A stretch of DNA of 64,000 bases from Osmia lignaria lignaria (GCF_051020975.1 NW_027478158.1:10540001-10604000), one strand, 5' to 3'. Counted from the first letter of the stretch, positions 24,410-37,837 are shown. Translations and numbers: made by a program. Notes: generated by a model from the sequence alone, not told the origin.

Positions 24410-26243
24410 CATTTGCGGCTCGCACTGGTGCACAGTTATCTCAAAGAAAGGGGCCACGGTGTTTCTGTATCTCTATTATGTTGGTGCGTCTTCGGAACTT
24501 TTAAATATCTCGATATATCTCGAAAACTACGCTTCTGATCAAAAAATATCATAGAACATAAATTGTAGGAAACATAATTCTCTACAAAAAACGTCTCTTA
24601 ACATTTTGCCATAGCTCGCTTCGTTTCCGAGATATTTGCAGATTCAGCTCAAAGGAACTGGCCTGACGGACATATTTCGAGATATTTCTTCTTCTTGTTG
24701 TTCTTCCTCTGCACAGCTAAGCTGGAAGTGGCATTTGCAGCTCGCAATAGTGCAGAGTTATCTCAAAGAAAGGGGCCACGGTGTTTCTGTATCTCTATTA
24801 TGTTGGTGCGGCTTCGGAACTTTTAAATATCTTGATATATCTCGAGAACTACGCATCTGATCAAAAAATATCATAGAACATAAAAAGTAGGAAACTTAAT
24901 TCTCTACAAAAAAGGTCTCTTAACATTTTGCCATAGCTCGCTTCGTTTCCGAGATATTTGCATATTTATCTCAAGGGAAGGGGCCTGACGGACATATTTC
25001 GAGATATTTCTTCTTCTTGTTGTTCTTCTTCTGTACAGCTAAGCTGAAAGTGGCATTTGCAGCTCGCAATAGTGCAGAGTTATCTCAAAGAAAGGGGCCA
25101 CGGTGTTTCTGTATCTCTATTATGTTGGTGCGGCTTCGGAACTTTTAAATATCTTGATATATCTCGAGAACTACGCATCTGATCAAAAAATATCACAGAA
25201 CATAAAAAGTAGGAAACTTAATTCTCTACAAAAAACGTCTGTTAACATTTTGCCATAGCTCGCTTCGTTTCCGAGATATTTGCAGATTCAGCTCAAAGGA
25301 ACTGGCCTGACGGACATATTTCGAGATATTTCTTCTTCTTGTTGTTCTTCTTCTGCACAGCTAAGCTGGAAGTGGCATTTGCAGCTCGCAATAGTGCAGA
25401 GTTATCTCAAAGAAAGGGGCCACGGTGTTTCTGTATCTCTATTATGTTGGTGCGGCTTCGGAACTTTTAAATATCTTGATATATCTCGAGAACTACGCAT
25501 CTGAACAAAAAATATCATAGAACATAAAAAGTAGGAAACTTAATTCTCTACAAAAAAGGTCGCTTAACATTTTGCCATAGCTCGCTTCGTTTCCGAGATA
25601 TTTGCATATTTATCTCAAGGGAAGGGGCCTGACGGACATATTTCGAGATATTTCTTCTTCTTGTTGTTCTTCTTCTGCACAGCTAAGCTGGAAGTGGCAT
25701 TTGCGGCTCGCACTAGTGCAGAGTTATCTCAAAGAACGGGGCCACGGTGTTTCTGTATCCCTATTATGTTGGTGCGGCTTCGGAACTTTTAAATATCTTG
25801 ATATATCTCGAGAACTACGCTTCTGATCAAAAAATATCATAGAACATAAATTGTAGGAAACATAATTCTCTACAAAAAACGTCTCTTAACATTTTGCCAT
25901 AGCTCGCTTCGTTTCCGAGATATTTGCAGATTCAGCTCAAAGGAACTGGCCTGACGGACATATTTCGAGATATTTCTTCTTCTTGTTGTTCTTCCACTGC
26001 ACAGCTAAGCTGGAAGTGGCATTTGCAGCTCGCACTAGTGCAGAGTTATCTCAACGAAAGGGGCCACGGTGTTTCTGTATCTCTATTATGTTGGTGCGGC
26101 TTCGGAACTTTTAAATATCTCGATATATCTCGAAAACTACGCTTCTGATCAAAAAATATCATAGAACATAAATTGTAGGAAACATAATTCTCTACAAAAA
26201 ACGTCTCTTAACATTTTGCCATAGCTCGCTTCGTTTCCGAGAT
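24410..26243 (+). repeat. Segmental duplication, right copy (about 1.83 kb, one unit shorter)
   Basis: It follows the left copy from CACTGGTGCACAG (24,424) to the end of the monomer at 25,924. The monomer at 25,280 joins the 5' part of the 22,060 type to the 3' part of the 22,382 type: it lacks TTTTGAATATC and the following GCTCTCTTCG and goes straight to CTGAACAAAAAATATC and GGTCGCTTAAC. This is what a one-unit unequal exchange inside the duplicate would produce. Confidence 0.85.
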
Positions 26244-26245
26244 AT

Positions 26246-29143
26246 TTGCAGATTTATCTCAAGGGAAGGGGCCTGACGGACATATTTCGAGATATTTCTT
26301 CTTCTTGTTGTTCTTCTTCTGCACAGCTAAGCTGGAAGTGGCATTTGCAGCGCGCAATAGTGCAGAGTTATCTCAAAGAAAGGGGCCACGGTGTTTCTGT
26401 ATCTCTATTATGTTGGTGCGGCTTCGGAACTTTTAAATATCTTGATATATCTCGAGAACTACGCATCTGATCAAAAAATATCATACTACATAAAAAGTAG
26501 GAAACTTAATTCTCTACAAGAAAGGTCTCTAAACATTTTGCCATAGCTCGCTTCGTTTCCGAGATATTTGCAGATTTATCTCAAGGGAAGGGGCCTGACG
26601 GACATATTTCGAGATATTTCTTGTTCTTGTTGTTCTTCTTCTGCACAGCTAAGCTGGAAGTGGCATTTGCAGCTCGCAATAGTGCAGAGTTATCTCAAAG
26701 AGAGGGGCCACGGTGTTTCTGTATCTCTATTATGTTGGTGCGGCTTCGGAACTTTTAAGTATCTTGATCTATCTCGAGAACTACGCATCTGATCAAAAAA
26801 TATCATAGAAGATAAAAAGTAGGAAACTTAATTCTCTACAGAAAAGGTCTCTTAACATTTCGCCATAGCTCGCTTCGTTTCCGAGATATTTGCAGATTTA
26901 TCTCAAGGGAAGGGGCCTGTCGGACATATTTCGAGATATTTCTTCTTCTTGTTGCTCTTCTTCTGCACAGCTAAGCTGGAAGTGGCATTTGCGGCTCGCA
27001 CTAGTGCAGAGTTATCTCAAAGAAAGGGGCCACGGTGTTTCTGTATGTCTATTATGTTGGTGCGGCTTCGGAACTTTTAAATATCTCGATATATCTCGAA
27101 AACTACGCTTCTGATCAAAAAATATCATAGAACATAAATTGTAGGAAACATAATTCTCTACAAAAAACGTCTCTTAACATTTTGCCATAGCTCGCTTCGT
27201 TTCCGAGATATTTGCAGATTTATCTCAAGGGAAGTGGCCTGACGGACATATTTCGAGATATTTCTTCTTCTTGTTGTTCTTCTTCTGCACAGCTAAGCTG
27301 GAAGTGGCATTTGCGGCTCGCACTAGTGCAGAGTTATCTCAAAGAAAGGGGCCACGGTGTTTCTGTATCCCTATTATGTTGGTGCGGCTTCGGAACTTTT
27401 AAATATCTCGATATATCTCGAAAACTACGCTTCTGATCAAAAAATGTCATAGAACATAAATTGTAGGAAACATAATTCTCTACAAAAAACGTCTCTTAAC
27501 ATTTTGCCATAGCTCGCTTCGTTTCTGAGATATTTGCAGATTCATCTCAAAGGAACTGGCCTGACGGACATATTTCGAGATATTTCTTCTTCTTGTTGTT
27601 CTTCTTCTGCACAGCTAAGCTGGAAGTGGCATTTGCAGCTCGCAATAGTGCAGAGTTATCTCAAAGAAAGGGGCCACGGTGTTTCTGTATCTCTATTATG
27701 TTGGTGCGGCTTCGGAACTTTTAAATATCTTGATATATCTCGAGAACTACGCATCTGATCAAAAAATATCATAGAACATAATAAGTAGGAAACTTAATTC
27801 TCTACAAAAAAGGGCTCTTAACATTGTGCCATAGCTCGCTTCGTTTCCGAGATATTTGCAGATTCAGCTCAAAGGAACTGGCCTGACGGACATATTTCGA
27901 GATATTTCTTCTTCTTGTTGTTCTTCCACTGCACAGCTAAGCTGGAAGTGGCATTTGCAGCTCGCAATAGTGCAGAGTTATCTCAAAGAAAGGGGCCACG
28001 GTGTTTCTGTATCTCTATTATGTTGGTGCGGCTTCGGAACTTTTGAATATCTTGATATATCTCGAGAACTACGCATCTGATCAAAAAATATCATAGAACA
28101 TAAAAAGTAGGAAACCTAATTCTCTACAAAAAAGGTCTCTTAACATTTTGCCATAGCTCGCTTCGTTTCCGAGATATTTGCAGATTTATCTCAAGGGAAG
28201 TGGCCTGACGGACATATTTCGAGATATTTCTTCTTCTTGTTGTTCTTCTTCTGCACAGCTAAGCTGGAAGTGGCATTTGCAGCTCGCAATAGTGCAGAGT
28301 TATCTCAAAGAAAGGGGCCACGGTGTTTCTGTATCTCTATTATGTTGGTGCGGCTTCGGAACTTTTAAATATCTTGATATATCTCGAGAACTACGCATCT
28401 GATCAAAAAATATCATAGAACATAAAAAGTAGGAAACTTAATTCTCTACAAAAAAGGTCTCTTAACATTTTGCCATAGCTCGCGTCGTTTCCGAGATATT
28501 TGCAGATTTATCTCAAGGGAAGGGGCCTGACGGACATATTTCGAGATATTTCTTCTTCTTGTTGTTCTTCTTCTGCACAGCTAAGCTGGAAGTGGCATTT
28601 ACAGCTCGCAATAGTGCAGAGTTATCTCAAAGAAAGGGGCCACGGTGTTTCTGTATCTCTATTATGTTGGTGCGGCTTCGGAACTTTTAAATATCTTGAT
28701 ATATCTCGAGAACTACGCCTCTGATCGAAAAATATCATAGAACATAAAAAGTAGGAAACTTAATTCTCTACAAAAAAGGTCTCTTAACATTTTGCCATAG
28801 CTCGCTTCGTTTCCGAGATATTTGCAGATTTATCTCAAGGGAAGGGGCCTGACGGACATATTTCGAGATATTTCTTCTTCTTGTTGTTCTTCTTCTGTAC
28901 AGCTAAGCTTAAAGTGGCATTTGCAGCTCGCAATAGTGCAGAGTTATCTCAAAGAAAGGGGCCACGGTGTTTCTGTATCTCTATTATGTTGGTGCGGCTT
29001 CGGAACTTTTAAATATCTTGATATATCTCGAGAACTACGCATCTGATCAAAAAATATCATAGAACATAAAAAGTAGGAAACTTAATTCTCTACAAAAAAC
29101 GTCTCTTAACATTTTGCCATAGCTCGCTTCGTTTCCGAGATAT
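26246..29143 (+). repeat. Nine mixed monomers
   Basis: Y, R, Q and TTTTGAATATC-type monomers occur without an obvious local period. The monomer at 26,246 has GCAGCGCGCAATAG and ends with the CATACTACAT cluster shared with 15,210. The monomer at 26,568 has TTGTTCTTGTTG and TTGATCTATC as private changes. The monomer at 28,500 has the CCTCTGATCGAAAAATATC variant seen again at 43,954, 48,784 and 53,292. The monomer at 28,822 has AGCTTAAAG. Confidence 0.85.
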
Positions 29144-30109
29144 TTGCAGATTCAGCTCAAAGGAACTGGCCTGACGGACATATTTCGAGATATTTCTTCT
29201 TCTTGTTGTTCTTCCACTGCACAGCTAAGCTGGAAGTGGCATTTGCAGCTCGCAATAGTGCAGAGTTATCTCAAAGAAAGGGGCCACGGTGTTTCTGTAT
29301 CTCTATTATGTTGGTGCGGCTTCGGAACTTTTGAATATCTTGATATATCTCGAGAACTACGCATCTGATCAAAAAATATCATAGAACATAAAAAGTAGGA
29401 AACCTAATTCTCTACAAAAAAGGTCTCTTAACATTTTGCCATAGCTCTCTTCGTTTCCGAGATATTTGCAGATTTATCTCAAGGGAAGGGGCCTGACGGA
29501 CATATTTCGAGATATTTCTTCTTCTTGTTGTTCTTCTTCTGTACAGCTAAGCTGAAAGTGGCATTTGCAGCTCGCAATAGTGCAGAGTTATCTCAAAGAA
29601 AGGGGCCACGGTGTTTCTGTATCTCTATTATGTTGGTGCGGCTTCGGAACTTTTAAATATCTTGATATATCTCGAGAACTACGCATCTGATCAAAAAATA
29701 TCATAGAACATAAAAAGTAGGAAACTTAATTCTCTACAAAAAAGGTCGCTTAACATTTTGCCATAGCTCGCTTCGTTTCCGAGATATTTGCATATTTATC
29801 TCAAGGGAAGGGGCCTGACGGACATATTTCGAGATATTTCTTCTTCTTGTCGTTCTTCTTCTGCACAGCTAAGCTGGAAGTGGCATTTGCAGCTCGCACT
29901 AGTGCAGAGTTATCTCAACGAAAGGGGCCACGGTGTTTCTGTATCTCTATTATGTTGGTGCGGCTTCGGAACTTTTAAATATCTCGATATATCTCGAAAA
30001 CTACGCTTCTGTTCAAAAAATATCATAGAACATAAATTGTAGGAAACATAATTCTCTACAAAAAACGTCTCTTAACATTTTGCCATAGCTCGCTTCGTTT
30101 CCGAGATAT
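29144..30109 (+). repeat. Recurrent cassette, copy near 29 kb with a fused monomer
   Basis: The monomers at 29,144 (TTTTGAATATC) and 29,466 (in-frame TGA) match 35,906 and 36,228 at an offset of 6,762 bp. The monomer at 29,788 starts like 36,550 (GGTCGCTTAAC, GCATATTTA, TTGTCGTTC) but ends like 36,872 (GCAGCTCGCACTAG, CTCAACGAAAG, KF 3' end). Two monomers have thus been fused into one with loss of 322 bp. Confidence 0.8.
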
Positions 30110-30431
30110 TTGCAGATTCAGCTCAAAGGAACTGGCCTGACGGACATATTTCGAGATATTTCTTCTTCTTGTTGTTCTTCTTCTGCACAGCTAAGCTGGA
30201 AGTGGCATTTGCAGCTCGCAATAGTGCAGAGTTATCTCAACGAAAGGGGCCACGGTGTTTCTGTATCTCTATTATGTTGGTGCGGCTTCGGAACTTTTAA
30301 ATATCTTGATATATCTCGAAAACTACGCTTCTGATCAAAAAATATCATAGAACATAAAAAGTAGGAAACTTAATTCTCTACGAAAAAGGTCTCTTAACAT
30401 TTTGCCATAGCTCGCTTGGTTTCCGAGATGT

Positions 30432-33400
30432 TTGCAGATTTATCTCAAGGGAAGGGGCCTGACGGACATATTTCGAGATATTTCTTCTTCTTGTTGTTCT
30501 TCTTCTGCACAGCTAAGCTGGAAGTGGCATTTGCGGCTCGCAATAGTGCAGAGTTATCTCGACGAAAGGGGCCACGGTGTTTCTGTATCTCTATTATGTT
30601 GGTGCGGCTTCGGAACTTTTAAATATCTTGATATATCTCGAGAACTACGCATCTGATCAGAAAATATCATAGAAGATAAAAAGTAGGAAACTTAATTCTC
30701 TACAAAAAAGGTCTCTTAACATTTTGCCATAGCTCGCTTCGTTTCCGAGATATTTGCAGATTTATCTCAAGGTAAGGGGCCTGACGGACATATTTCGAGA
30801 TATTTCTTCTTCTTGTTGTTCTTCTTCTGCACAGCTAAGCTGGAAGTGGCATTTGCAGCTCGCAATAGTGCATAGCTATCTGAAAGAAAGGGGCCACGGT
30901 GTTTCTGTATCTCTATTATGTTGGTGCGGCATCGGAACTTTTAAATATCTTGATATATCTCGAGAACTACGCATCTGATCAAAAAATATCATAGAACATA
31001 AAAAGTAGGAAACTTAATTCGCTACAAAAAAGGTCTCTTAACATTTTGCCATAGCTCGCTTCGTTTCCGAGATATTTGCAGATTTATCTCAAGGGAAGGG
31101 GCCTGACGGACATATTTCGAGATATTTCTTCTTCTTGTTGTTCTTCTTCTGCACAGCTAAGCTGGAAGTGGCATTTGCGGCTCGCACTAGTGCAGAGTTA
31201 TCTCAAAGAAAGGGGCCACGGTGTTTCTGTATCTCTATTATGTTGGTGCGGCTTCGGAACTTTTAAATATCTTGATATATCTCGAGAACTACGCATCTAA
31301 TCAAAAAATATCATAGAAGATAAAAAGTAGGGAACTTAATTTTCTACAAAAAAGGTCTCTTAACATTTTCCCATAGCTGGCATCGTTTCCGAGATATTTG
31401 CAGATTTATCTCAAGGGAAGGGGCCTGACGGACATATTCCGAGATATTTCTTCTTCTTGTTGTTCCTCTTCTGTACAGCTAAGCTGGAAGTGGCATTTGC
31501 AGCTCGCAATAGTGCAGAGTTATCTCAAAGAGAGGGGCCACGGTGTTTCTGTATCTCTATTATGTTGGTGCGGCTTCGGAACTTTTAAATATCTTGATAT
31601 ATCTCGAGAACTACGCATCTGATCAGAAAATATCATAGAAGATAAAAAGTAGGAAACTTAATTCTCTACAAAAAAGGTCTCTTAACATTTTGCCATAGCT
31701 CGCTTCGTTTCCGAGATATTTGCAGATTTATCTCAAGGTAAGGGGCCTGACGGACATATTTCCAGATATTTCTTCTTCTTGTTGTTCTTCTTCTGCACAG
31801 CTAAGCTGGAAGTGGCATTTGCAGCTCGCAATAGTGCATAGCTATCTGAAAGAAAGGGGCCACGGTGTTTCTGTATCTCTATTATGTTGGTGCGGCTTCG
31901 GAACTTTTAAATATCTTGATATATCTCGAGAACTACGCATCTGATCAAAAAATATCATAGAACATAAAAAGTAGGAAACTTAATTCGCTACAAAAAAGGT
32001 CTCTTAACATTTTGCCATAGCTCGCTTCGTTTCCGAGATATTTGCAGATTTATCTCAAGGGAAGGGGCCTAACGGACATATTTCGTGATATTTCTTCTTC
32101 TTGTTGTTCTTCTTCTGCACAGCTAAGCTGGAAGTGGCCTTTGCGGCTCGCACTAGTGCAGAGTTATCTCAAAGAAAGGGGCCACGGTGTTTCTGTATCT
32201 CTATTATGTTGGTGCGGCTTCGGAACTTTTAAATATCTCGATATATCTCGAAAACTACGCTTCTGATCAAAAAATATCATAGAACATAAATTGTAGGAAA
32301 CATAATTCTCTACAAAAAACGTCTCTTAACATTTTGCCATAGCTCGCTTCGTTTCCGAGATATTTGCAGATTCAGCTCAAAGGAACTGGCCTGACGGACA
32401 TATTTCGAGATATTTCTTCTTCTTGTTGTTCTTCCTCTGCACAGCTAAGCTGGAAGTGGCATTTGCAGCTCGCAATAGTGCAGAGTTATCTCAAAGAAAG
32501 GGGCCACGGTGTTTCTGTATCTCTATTATGTTGGTGCGGCTTCGGAACTTTTAAATATCTTGATATATCTCGAGAACTACGCATCTGATCAAAAAATATC
32601 ATAGAACATAAAAAGTAGGAAACTTAATTCTCTACAAAAAAGGTCTCTTATCATTTTGCCATAGCTCTCTTCGTTTCCGAGATATTTGCAGATTTATCTC
32701 AAGGGAAGGGGCCTGACGGACATATTTCGAGATATTTCTTCTTCTTGTTGTTCTTCTTCTGCACAGCTAAGCTGGAAGTGGCCTTTGCAGCTCGCAATAG
32801 TGCAGAGTTATCTCAAAGAAAGGGGCCACGGTGTTTCTGTATCTCTATTATGTTGGTGGGGCTTCGGAACTTTTAAATATCTTGATATATCTCGAGAACT
32901 ACGCATCTGATCAGAAAATATCATAGAAGATAAAAAGTAGGAAACTTAATTCTCTACAAAAAAGGTCTCTTAACATTTTGCCATAGCTCGCTTCGTTTCC
33001 GAGATATTTGCAGATTTATCTCAAGGTAAGGGGCCTGACGGACATATTTCGAGATATTTCTTCTTCTTGTTGTTCTTCTTCTGCACAGCTAAGCTGGAAG
33101 TGGCATTTGCAGCTCGCAATAGTGCATAGCTATCTGAAAGAAACGGGCCACGGTGTTTCTGTATCTCTATTATGTTGGTGCGGCTTCGGAACTTTTAAAT
33201 ATCTTGATATATCTCGAGAACTACGCATCTGATCAAAAAATATCATAGAACATAAAAAGTAGGAAACTTAATTCGCTACAAAAAAGGTCTCTTAACATTT
33301 TGCCATAGCTCGCTTCGTTTCCGAGATATTTGCAGATTTATCTCAAGGGAAGGGGCCTAACGGACATATTTCGTGATATTTCTTCTTCTTGTTGTTCTTC

Positions 33401-34617
33401 TTCTGCACAGCTAAGCTGGAAGTGGCATTTGCAGCTCGCAATAGTGCAGAGTTATCTCAAAGAAAGGAGCCACGGTGTTTCTGTATCTCTATTATGTTGG
33501 TGCGGCTTCGGAACTTTTAAATATCTTGATATATCTCGAGAACTACGCGTCTGATCAAAAAATATCATCGAACATAAAAAGTAGGAAACATAATTCTCTA
33601 CAAAAAAGGTCTCTTAACATTTTGCCATAGCTCGCTTCGTTTCCGAGATATTTGCAGATTTATCTCAAGGGAAGGGGCCTGACGGACATATTTCGAGATA
33701 TTGCTTCTTCTTGTTGTTCCTCTTCTGCACAGCTAAGCTGGAAGTGGCATTTGCAGCTCGCAATTGTGCAGAGTTATCTCAAAGAGAGGGGCCACGGTGT
33801 TTCTGTATCTCTATTATGTTGGTGCGGCTTCGGAACTTTTAAATATCTTGATATATCTCGAGAACTACGCATCTGATCAGAAAATATCATAGAAGATAAA
33901 AAGTAGGAAACTTAATTCTCTACAAAAAAGGTCTCTTAACATTTTGCCATAGCTCGCTTCGTTTCCGAGATATTTGCAGATTTATCTCAAGGTAAGGGGC
34001 CTGACGGACATATTTCGAGATATTTCTTCTTCTTGTTGTTCTTCTTCTGCACAGCTAAGCTGGAAGTGGCATTTGCAGCTCGCAATAGTGCATAGCTATT
34101 TGAAAGAAACGGGCCACGGTGTTTCTGTATCTCTATTATGTTGGTGCGGCTTCGGAACTTTTAAATATCTTGATATATCTCGAGAACTACGCATCTGATC
34201 AAAAAATATCATAGAACATAAAAAGTAGGAAACTTAATTCGCTACAAAAAAGGTCTCTTAACATTTTGCCATAGCTCGCTTCGTTTCCGAGATATTTGCA
34301 GATTTATCTCAAGGGAAGGGGCCTAACGGACATATTTTGTGATATTTCTTCTTCTTGTTGTTCTTCTTCTGCACAGCTAAGCTGGAAGTGGCATTTGCAG
34401 CTCGCAATAGTGCAGAGTTATCTCAAAGAAAGGGGCCACGGTGTTTCTGTATCTCTATTATGTTGGTGCGGCTTCTTAACTTTTAAATATCTTGATATAT
34501 CTCGAGAACTACGCATCTGATCAAAAAATATCATAGAACATAAAAAGTAGGAAACTTAATTCTCTACAAAAAACGTCTCTTAACATTTTGCCATAGCTCG
34601 CTTCGTTTCCGAGATAT
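30432..34617 (+). repeat. 3-mer higher-order repeat, four copies with one extra monomer
   Basis: Units are 30,432-31,397, 31,398-32,363, 32,686-33,651 and 33,652-34,617; the Q-type monomer at 32,364-32,685 is inserted between the second and third. Each unit has a monomer ending GATCAGAAAATATCATAGAAGAT, then one with CTCAAGGTAAGGGG and GTGCATAGCTAT ending in TTAATTCGCTAC, then a third member. In units 2 to 4 the third member carries CCTAACGGACATATTT and TGATATTTC; in unit 1 it does not. Confidence 0.83.
30772..30834 (+). other. Splice-site-like pair in the GGTAAGG monomers (63 bp)
   Basis: In the monomer at 30,754, a G to T change makes CTCAAG/GTAAGG, a near-ideal 5' splice-site match, and the TTC/TTG tract with TGCACAG 63 bp later resembles a 3' splice site. 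The same change is in the monomers at 31,720, 33,008, 33,974, 42,345 and 53,614. No gene is present here, so this is a resemblance, not an annotated intron. Confidence 0.25.
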
Positions 34618-35905
34618 TTGCAGATTCAGCTCAAAGGAACTGGCCTGACGGACATATTTCGAGATATTTCTTCTTCTTGTTGTTCTTCCACTGCACAGCT
34701 AAGCTGGAAGTGGCATTTGCAGCTCGCAATAGTGCAGAGTTATCTCAAAGAAAGGGGCCACGGTGTTTCTGTATCTCTATTATGTTGGTGCGGCTTCGGA
34801 ACTTTTGAATATCTTGATATATCTCGAGAACTACGCATCTGATCAAAAAATATCATAGAACATAAAAAGTAGGAAACCTAATTCTCTACAAAAAAGGTCT
34901 CTTAACATTTTGCCATAGCTCTCTTCGTTTCCGAGATATTTGCAGATTTATCTCAAGGGAAGGGGCCTGACGGACATATTTCGAGATATTTCTTCTTCTT
35001 GTTGTTCTTCTTCTGCACAGCTAAGCTGGAAGTGGCATTTGCAGTTCGCAATAGTGCATAGCTATCTGAAAGAAAGGGGCCACGGTGTTTCTGTATCTCT
35101 ATTATGTTGGTGCGGCTTCGGAACTTTTAAATATCTTGATATATCTCGAGAACTACGCATCTGATCAAAAAATATCATAGAACATAAAAAGTAGGAAACT
35201 TAATTCGCTACAAAAAAGGTCTCTTAACATTTTGCCATAGCTCGCTTCGTTTCCGAGATATTTGCAGATTTATCTCAAGGGAAGGGGCCTAACGGACATA
35301 TTTCGTGATATTTCTTCTTCTTGTTGTTCTTCTTCTGCACAGCTAAGCTGGAAGTGGCATTTGCAGCTCGCAATAGTGCAGAGTTATCTCAAAGAAAGGG
35401 GCCACGGTGTTTCTGTATCTCTATTATGTTAGTGCGGCTTCTTAACTTTTAAATATCTTGATATATCTCGAGAACTACGCATCTGATCAAAAAATTTCAT
35501 AGAACATAAAAAGTAGGAAACTCAATTCTCTACAAAAAAGGTCTCTTAACATTTTGCAATAGCTCGCTTCGTTTCCGAGATATTTGCAGATTTATCTCAA
35601 GGGAAGGGCCCTGACGGACATATTTCGAGATATTTCTTCTTCTTGTTGTTCTTCTTCTGCACAGCTTAACTGGAAGTGGCATTTACAGCTCGCAATAGTG
35701 CAGAGTTATCTCAAAGAAAGGGGCCACGGTGTTTCTGTATCTCTATTATGTTGGTGCGGCTTCGGAACTTTTAAATATCTTGATATATCTCGAGAACTAC
35801 GCATCTGATCAAAAAATATCATAGAACATAAAAAGTAGGAAACTTAATTCTCTACAAAAAACGTCTCTTAACATTTTGCCATAGCTCGCTTCGTTTCCGA
35901 GATAT
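34618..35905 (+). repeat. Four monomers; 34,940-35,600 duplicates 42,345-43,000
   Basis: The monomer at 34,618 is a Q-type with TTTTGAATATC, like the cassette opener. The monomers at 34,940 (GCAGTTCGCAATAGTGCATAG) and 35,262 (CCTAACGG, TGTTAGTGCGGCTTCTTAAC, AAAAAATTTCATAG) are repeated in order at 42,345 and 42,667. The right junction TTTTGCAATAGCTCG is shared too. The offset of 7,405 is 23 x 322 minus one, matching the 1-bp deletion between them. Confidence 0.8.
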
Positions 35906-37515
35906 TTGCAGATTCAGCTCAAAGGAACTGGCCTGACGGACATATTTCGAGATATTTCTTCTTCTTGTTGTTCTTCCACTGCACAGCTAAGCTGGAAGTG
36001 GCATTTGCAGCTCGCAATAGTGCAGAGTTATCTCAAAGAAAGGGGCCACGGTGTTTCTGTATCTCTATTATGTTGGTGCGGCTTCGGAACTTTTGAATAT
36101 CTTGATATATCTCGAGAACTACGCATCTGATCAAAAAATATCATAGAACATAAAAAGTAGGAAACCTAATTCTCTACAAAAAAGGTCTCTTAACATTTTG
36201 CCATAGCTCTCTTCGTTTCCGAGATATTTGCAGATTTATCTCAAGGGAAGGGGCCTGACGGACATATTTCGAGATATTTCTTCTTCTTGTTGTTCTTCTT
36301 CTGTACAGCTAAGCTGAAAGTGGCATTTGCAGCTCGCAATAGTGCAGAGTTATCTCAAAGAAAGGGGCCACGGTGTTTCTGTATCTCTATTATGTTGGTG
36401 CGGCTTCGGAACTTTTAAATATCTTGATATATCTCGAGAACTACGCATCTGATCAAAAAATATCATAGAACATAAAAAGTAGGAAACTTAATTCTCTACA
36501 AAAAAGGTCGCTTAACATTTTGCCATAGCTCGCTTCGTTTCCGAGATATTTGCATATTTATCTCAAGGGAAGGGGCCTGACGGACATATTTCGAGATATT
36601 TCTTCTTCTTGTCGTTCTTCTTCTGCACAGCTAAGCTGGAAGTGGCATTTGCGGCTCGCACTAGTGCAGAGTTATCTCAAAGAACGGGGCCACGGTGTTT
36701 CTGTATCCCTATTATGTTGGTGCGGCTTCGGAACTTTTAAATATCTTGATATATCTCGAGAACTACGCTTCTGATCAAAAAATATCATAGAACATAAATT
36801 GTAGGAAACATAATTCTCTACAAAAAACGTCTCTTAACATTTTGCCATAGCTCGCTTCGTTTCCGAGATATTTGCAGATTCAGCTCAAAGGAACTGGCCT
36901 GACGGACATATTTCGAGATATTTCTTCTTCTTGTTGTTCTTCCACTGCACAGCTAAGCTGGAAGTGGCATTTGCAGCTCGCACTAGTGCAGAGTTATCTC
37001 AACGAAAGGGGCCACGGTGTTTCTGTATCTCTATTATGTTGGTGCGGCTTCGGAACTTTTAAATATCTCGATATATCTCGAAAACTACGCTTCGGATCAA
37101 AAAATATCATAGAACATAAATTGTAGGAAACATAATTCCATACAAAAAACGTCTCTTAACATTTTGCCATAGCTCGCTTCGTTTCCGAGATATTTGCAGA
37201 TTTATCTCAAGGGAAGTGGCCTGACGGACATATTTCGAGATATTTCTTCTTCTTGTTGTTCTTCTTCTGCACAGCTAAGCTGGAAGTGGCATTTGCGGCT
37301 CGCACTAGTGCACAGTTATCTCAAAGAAAGGGGCCACGGTGTTTCTGTATCCCTATTATGTTCTTGCGGCTTCGGAACTTTTAAATATCTCGATATATCT
37401 CGAAAACTACGCTTCTGATCAAAAAATGTCATAGAACATAAATTGTAGGAAACATAATTCTCTACAAAAAACGTCTCTTAACATTTTGCCATAGCTCGCT
37501 TCGTTTCCGAGATAT
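35906..37515 (+). repeat. Recurrent 5-monomer cassette (1,610 bp), copy near 36 kb
   Basis: Order: Q-type with CTTCCACTGC and TTTTGAATATC (35,906); monomer with in-frame TGA, AGCTGAAAG (36,228); GCATATTTA monomer with GGTCGCTTAAC at its junction, TTGTCGTTC and CTCAAAGAACGGGG (36,550); Q-type with CTCAACGAAAG and KF 3' end (36,872); GGGAAGTGGCC R-type with AAAAAATGTCATAG (37,194). The same order is at 50,716-52,325, and most of it at 22,060-23,347 and 29,144-30,109. Confidence 0.85.
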
Positions 37516-37837
37516 TTGCAGATTCAGCTCAAAGGAACTGGCCTGACGGACATATTTCGAGATATTTCTTCTTCTTGTTGTTCTTCTTCTGCACAGCTAA
37601 GCTGGAAGTGGCATTTGCAGCTCGCAATAGTGCATAGTTATCTGAAAGAAAGGGGCCACGGTGTTTCTGTATCTCTATTATGTTGGTGCGGCTTCGGAAC
37701 TTTTAAATATCTTGATATATCTCGAGAACTACGCATCTGATCAAAAAATATCATAGAACATAAAAAGTAGGAAACTCAATTCTCTACAAAAAAGGTCTCT
37801 TAACATTTTGCAATAGCTCGCTTCGTTTCCGAGATAT
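37516..37837 (+). repeat. Single Q-type monomer ending in the GCAATAGCTCG junction
   Basis: This Q-type monomer has GTGCATAGTTATCTG and ends AAACTCAATTC with TTTTGCAATAGCTCG, the junction that also opens the second trimer unit at 38,804. It links the 36-kb cassette to the trimer that follows. Confidence 0.75.
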
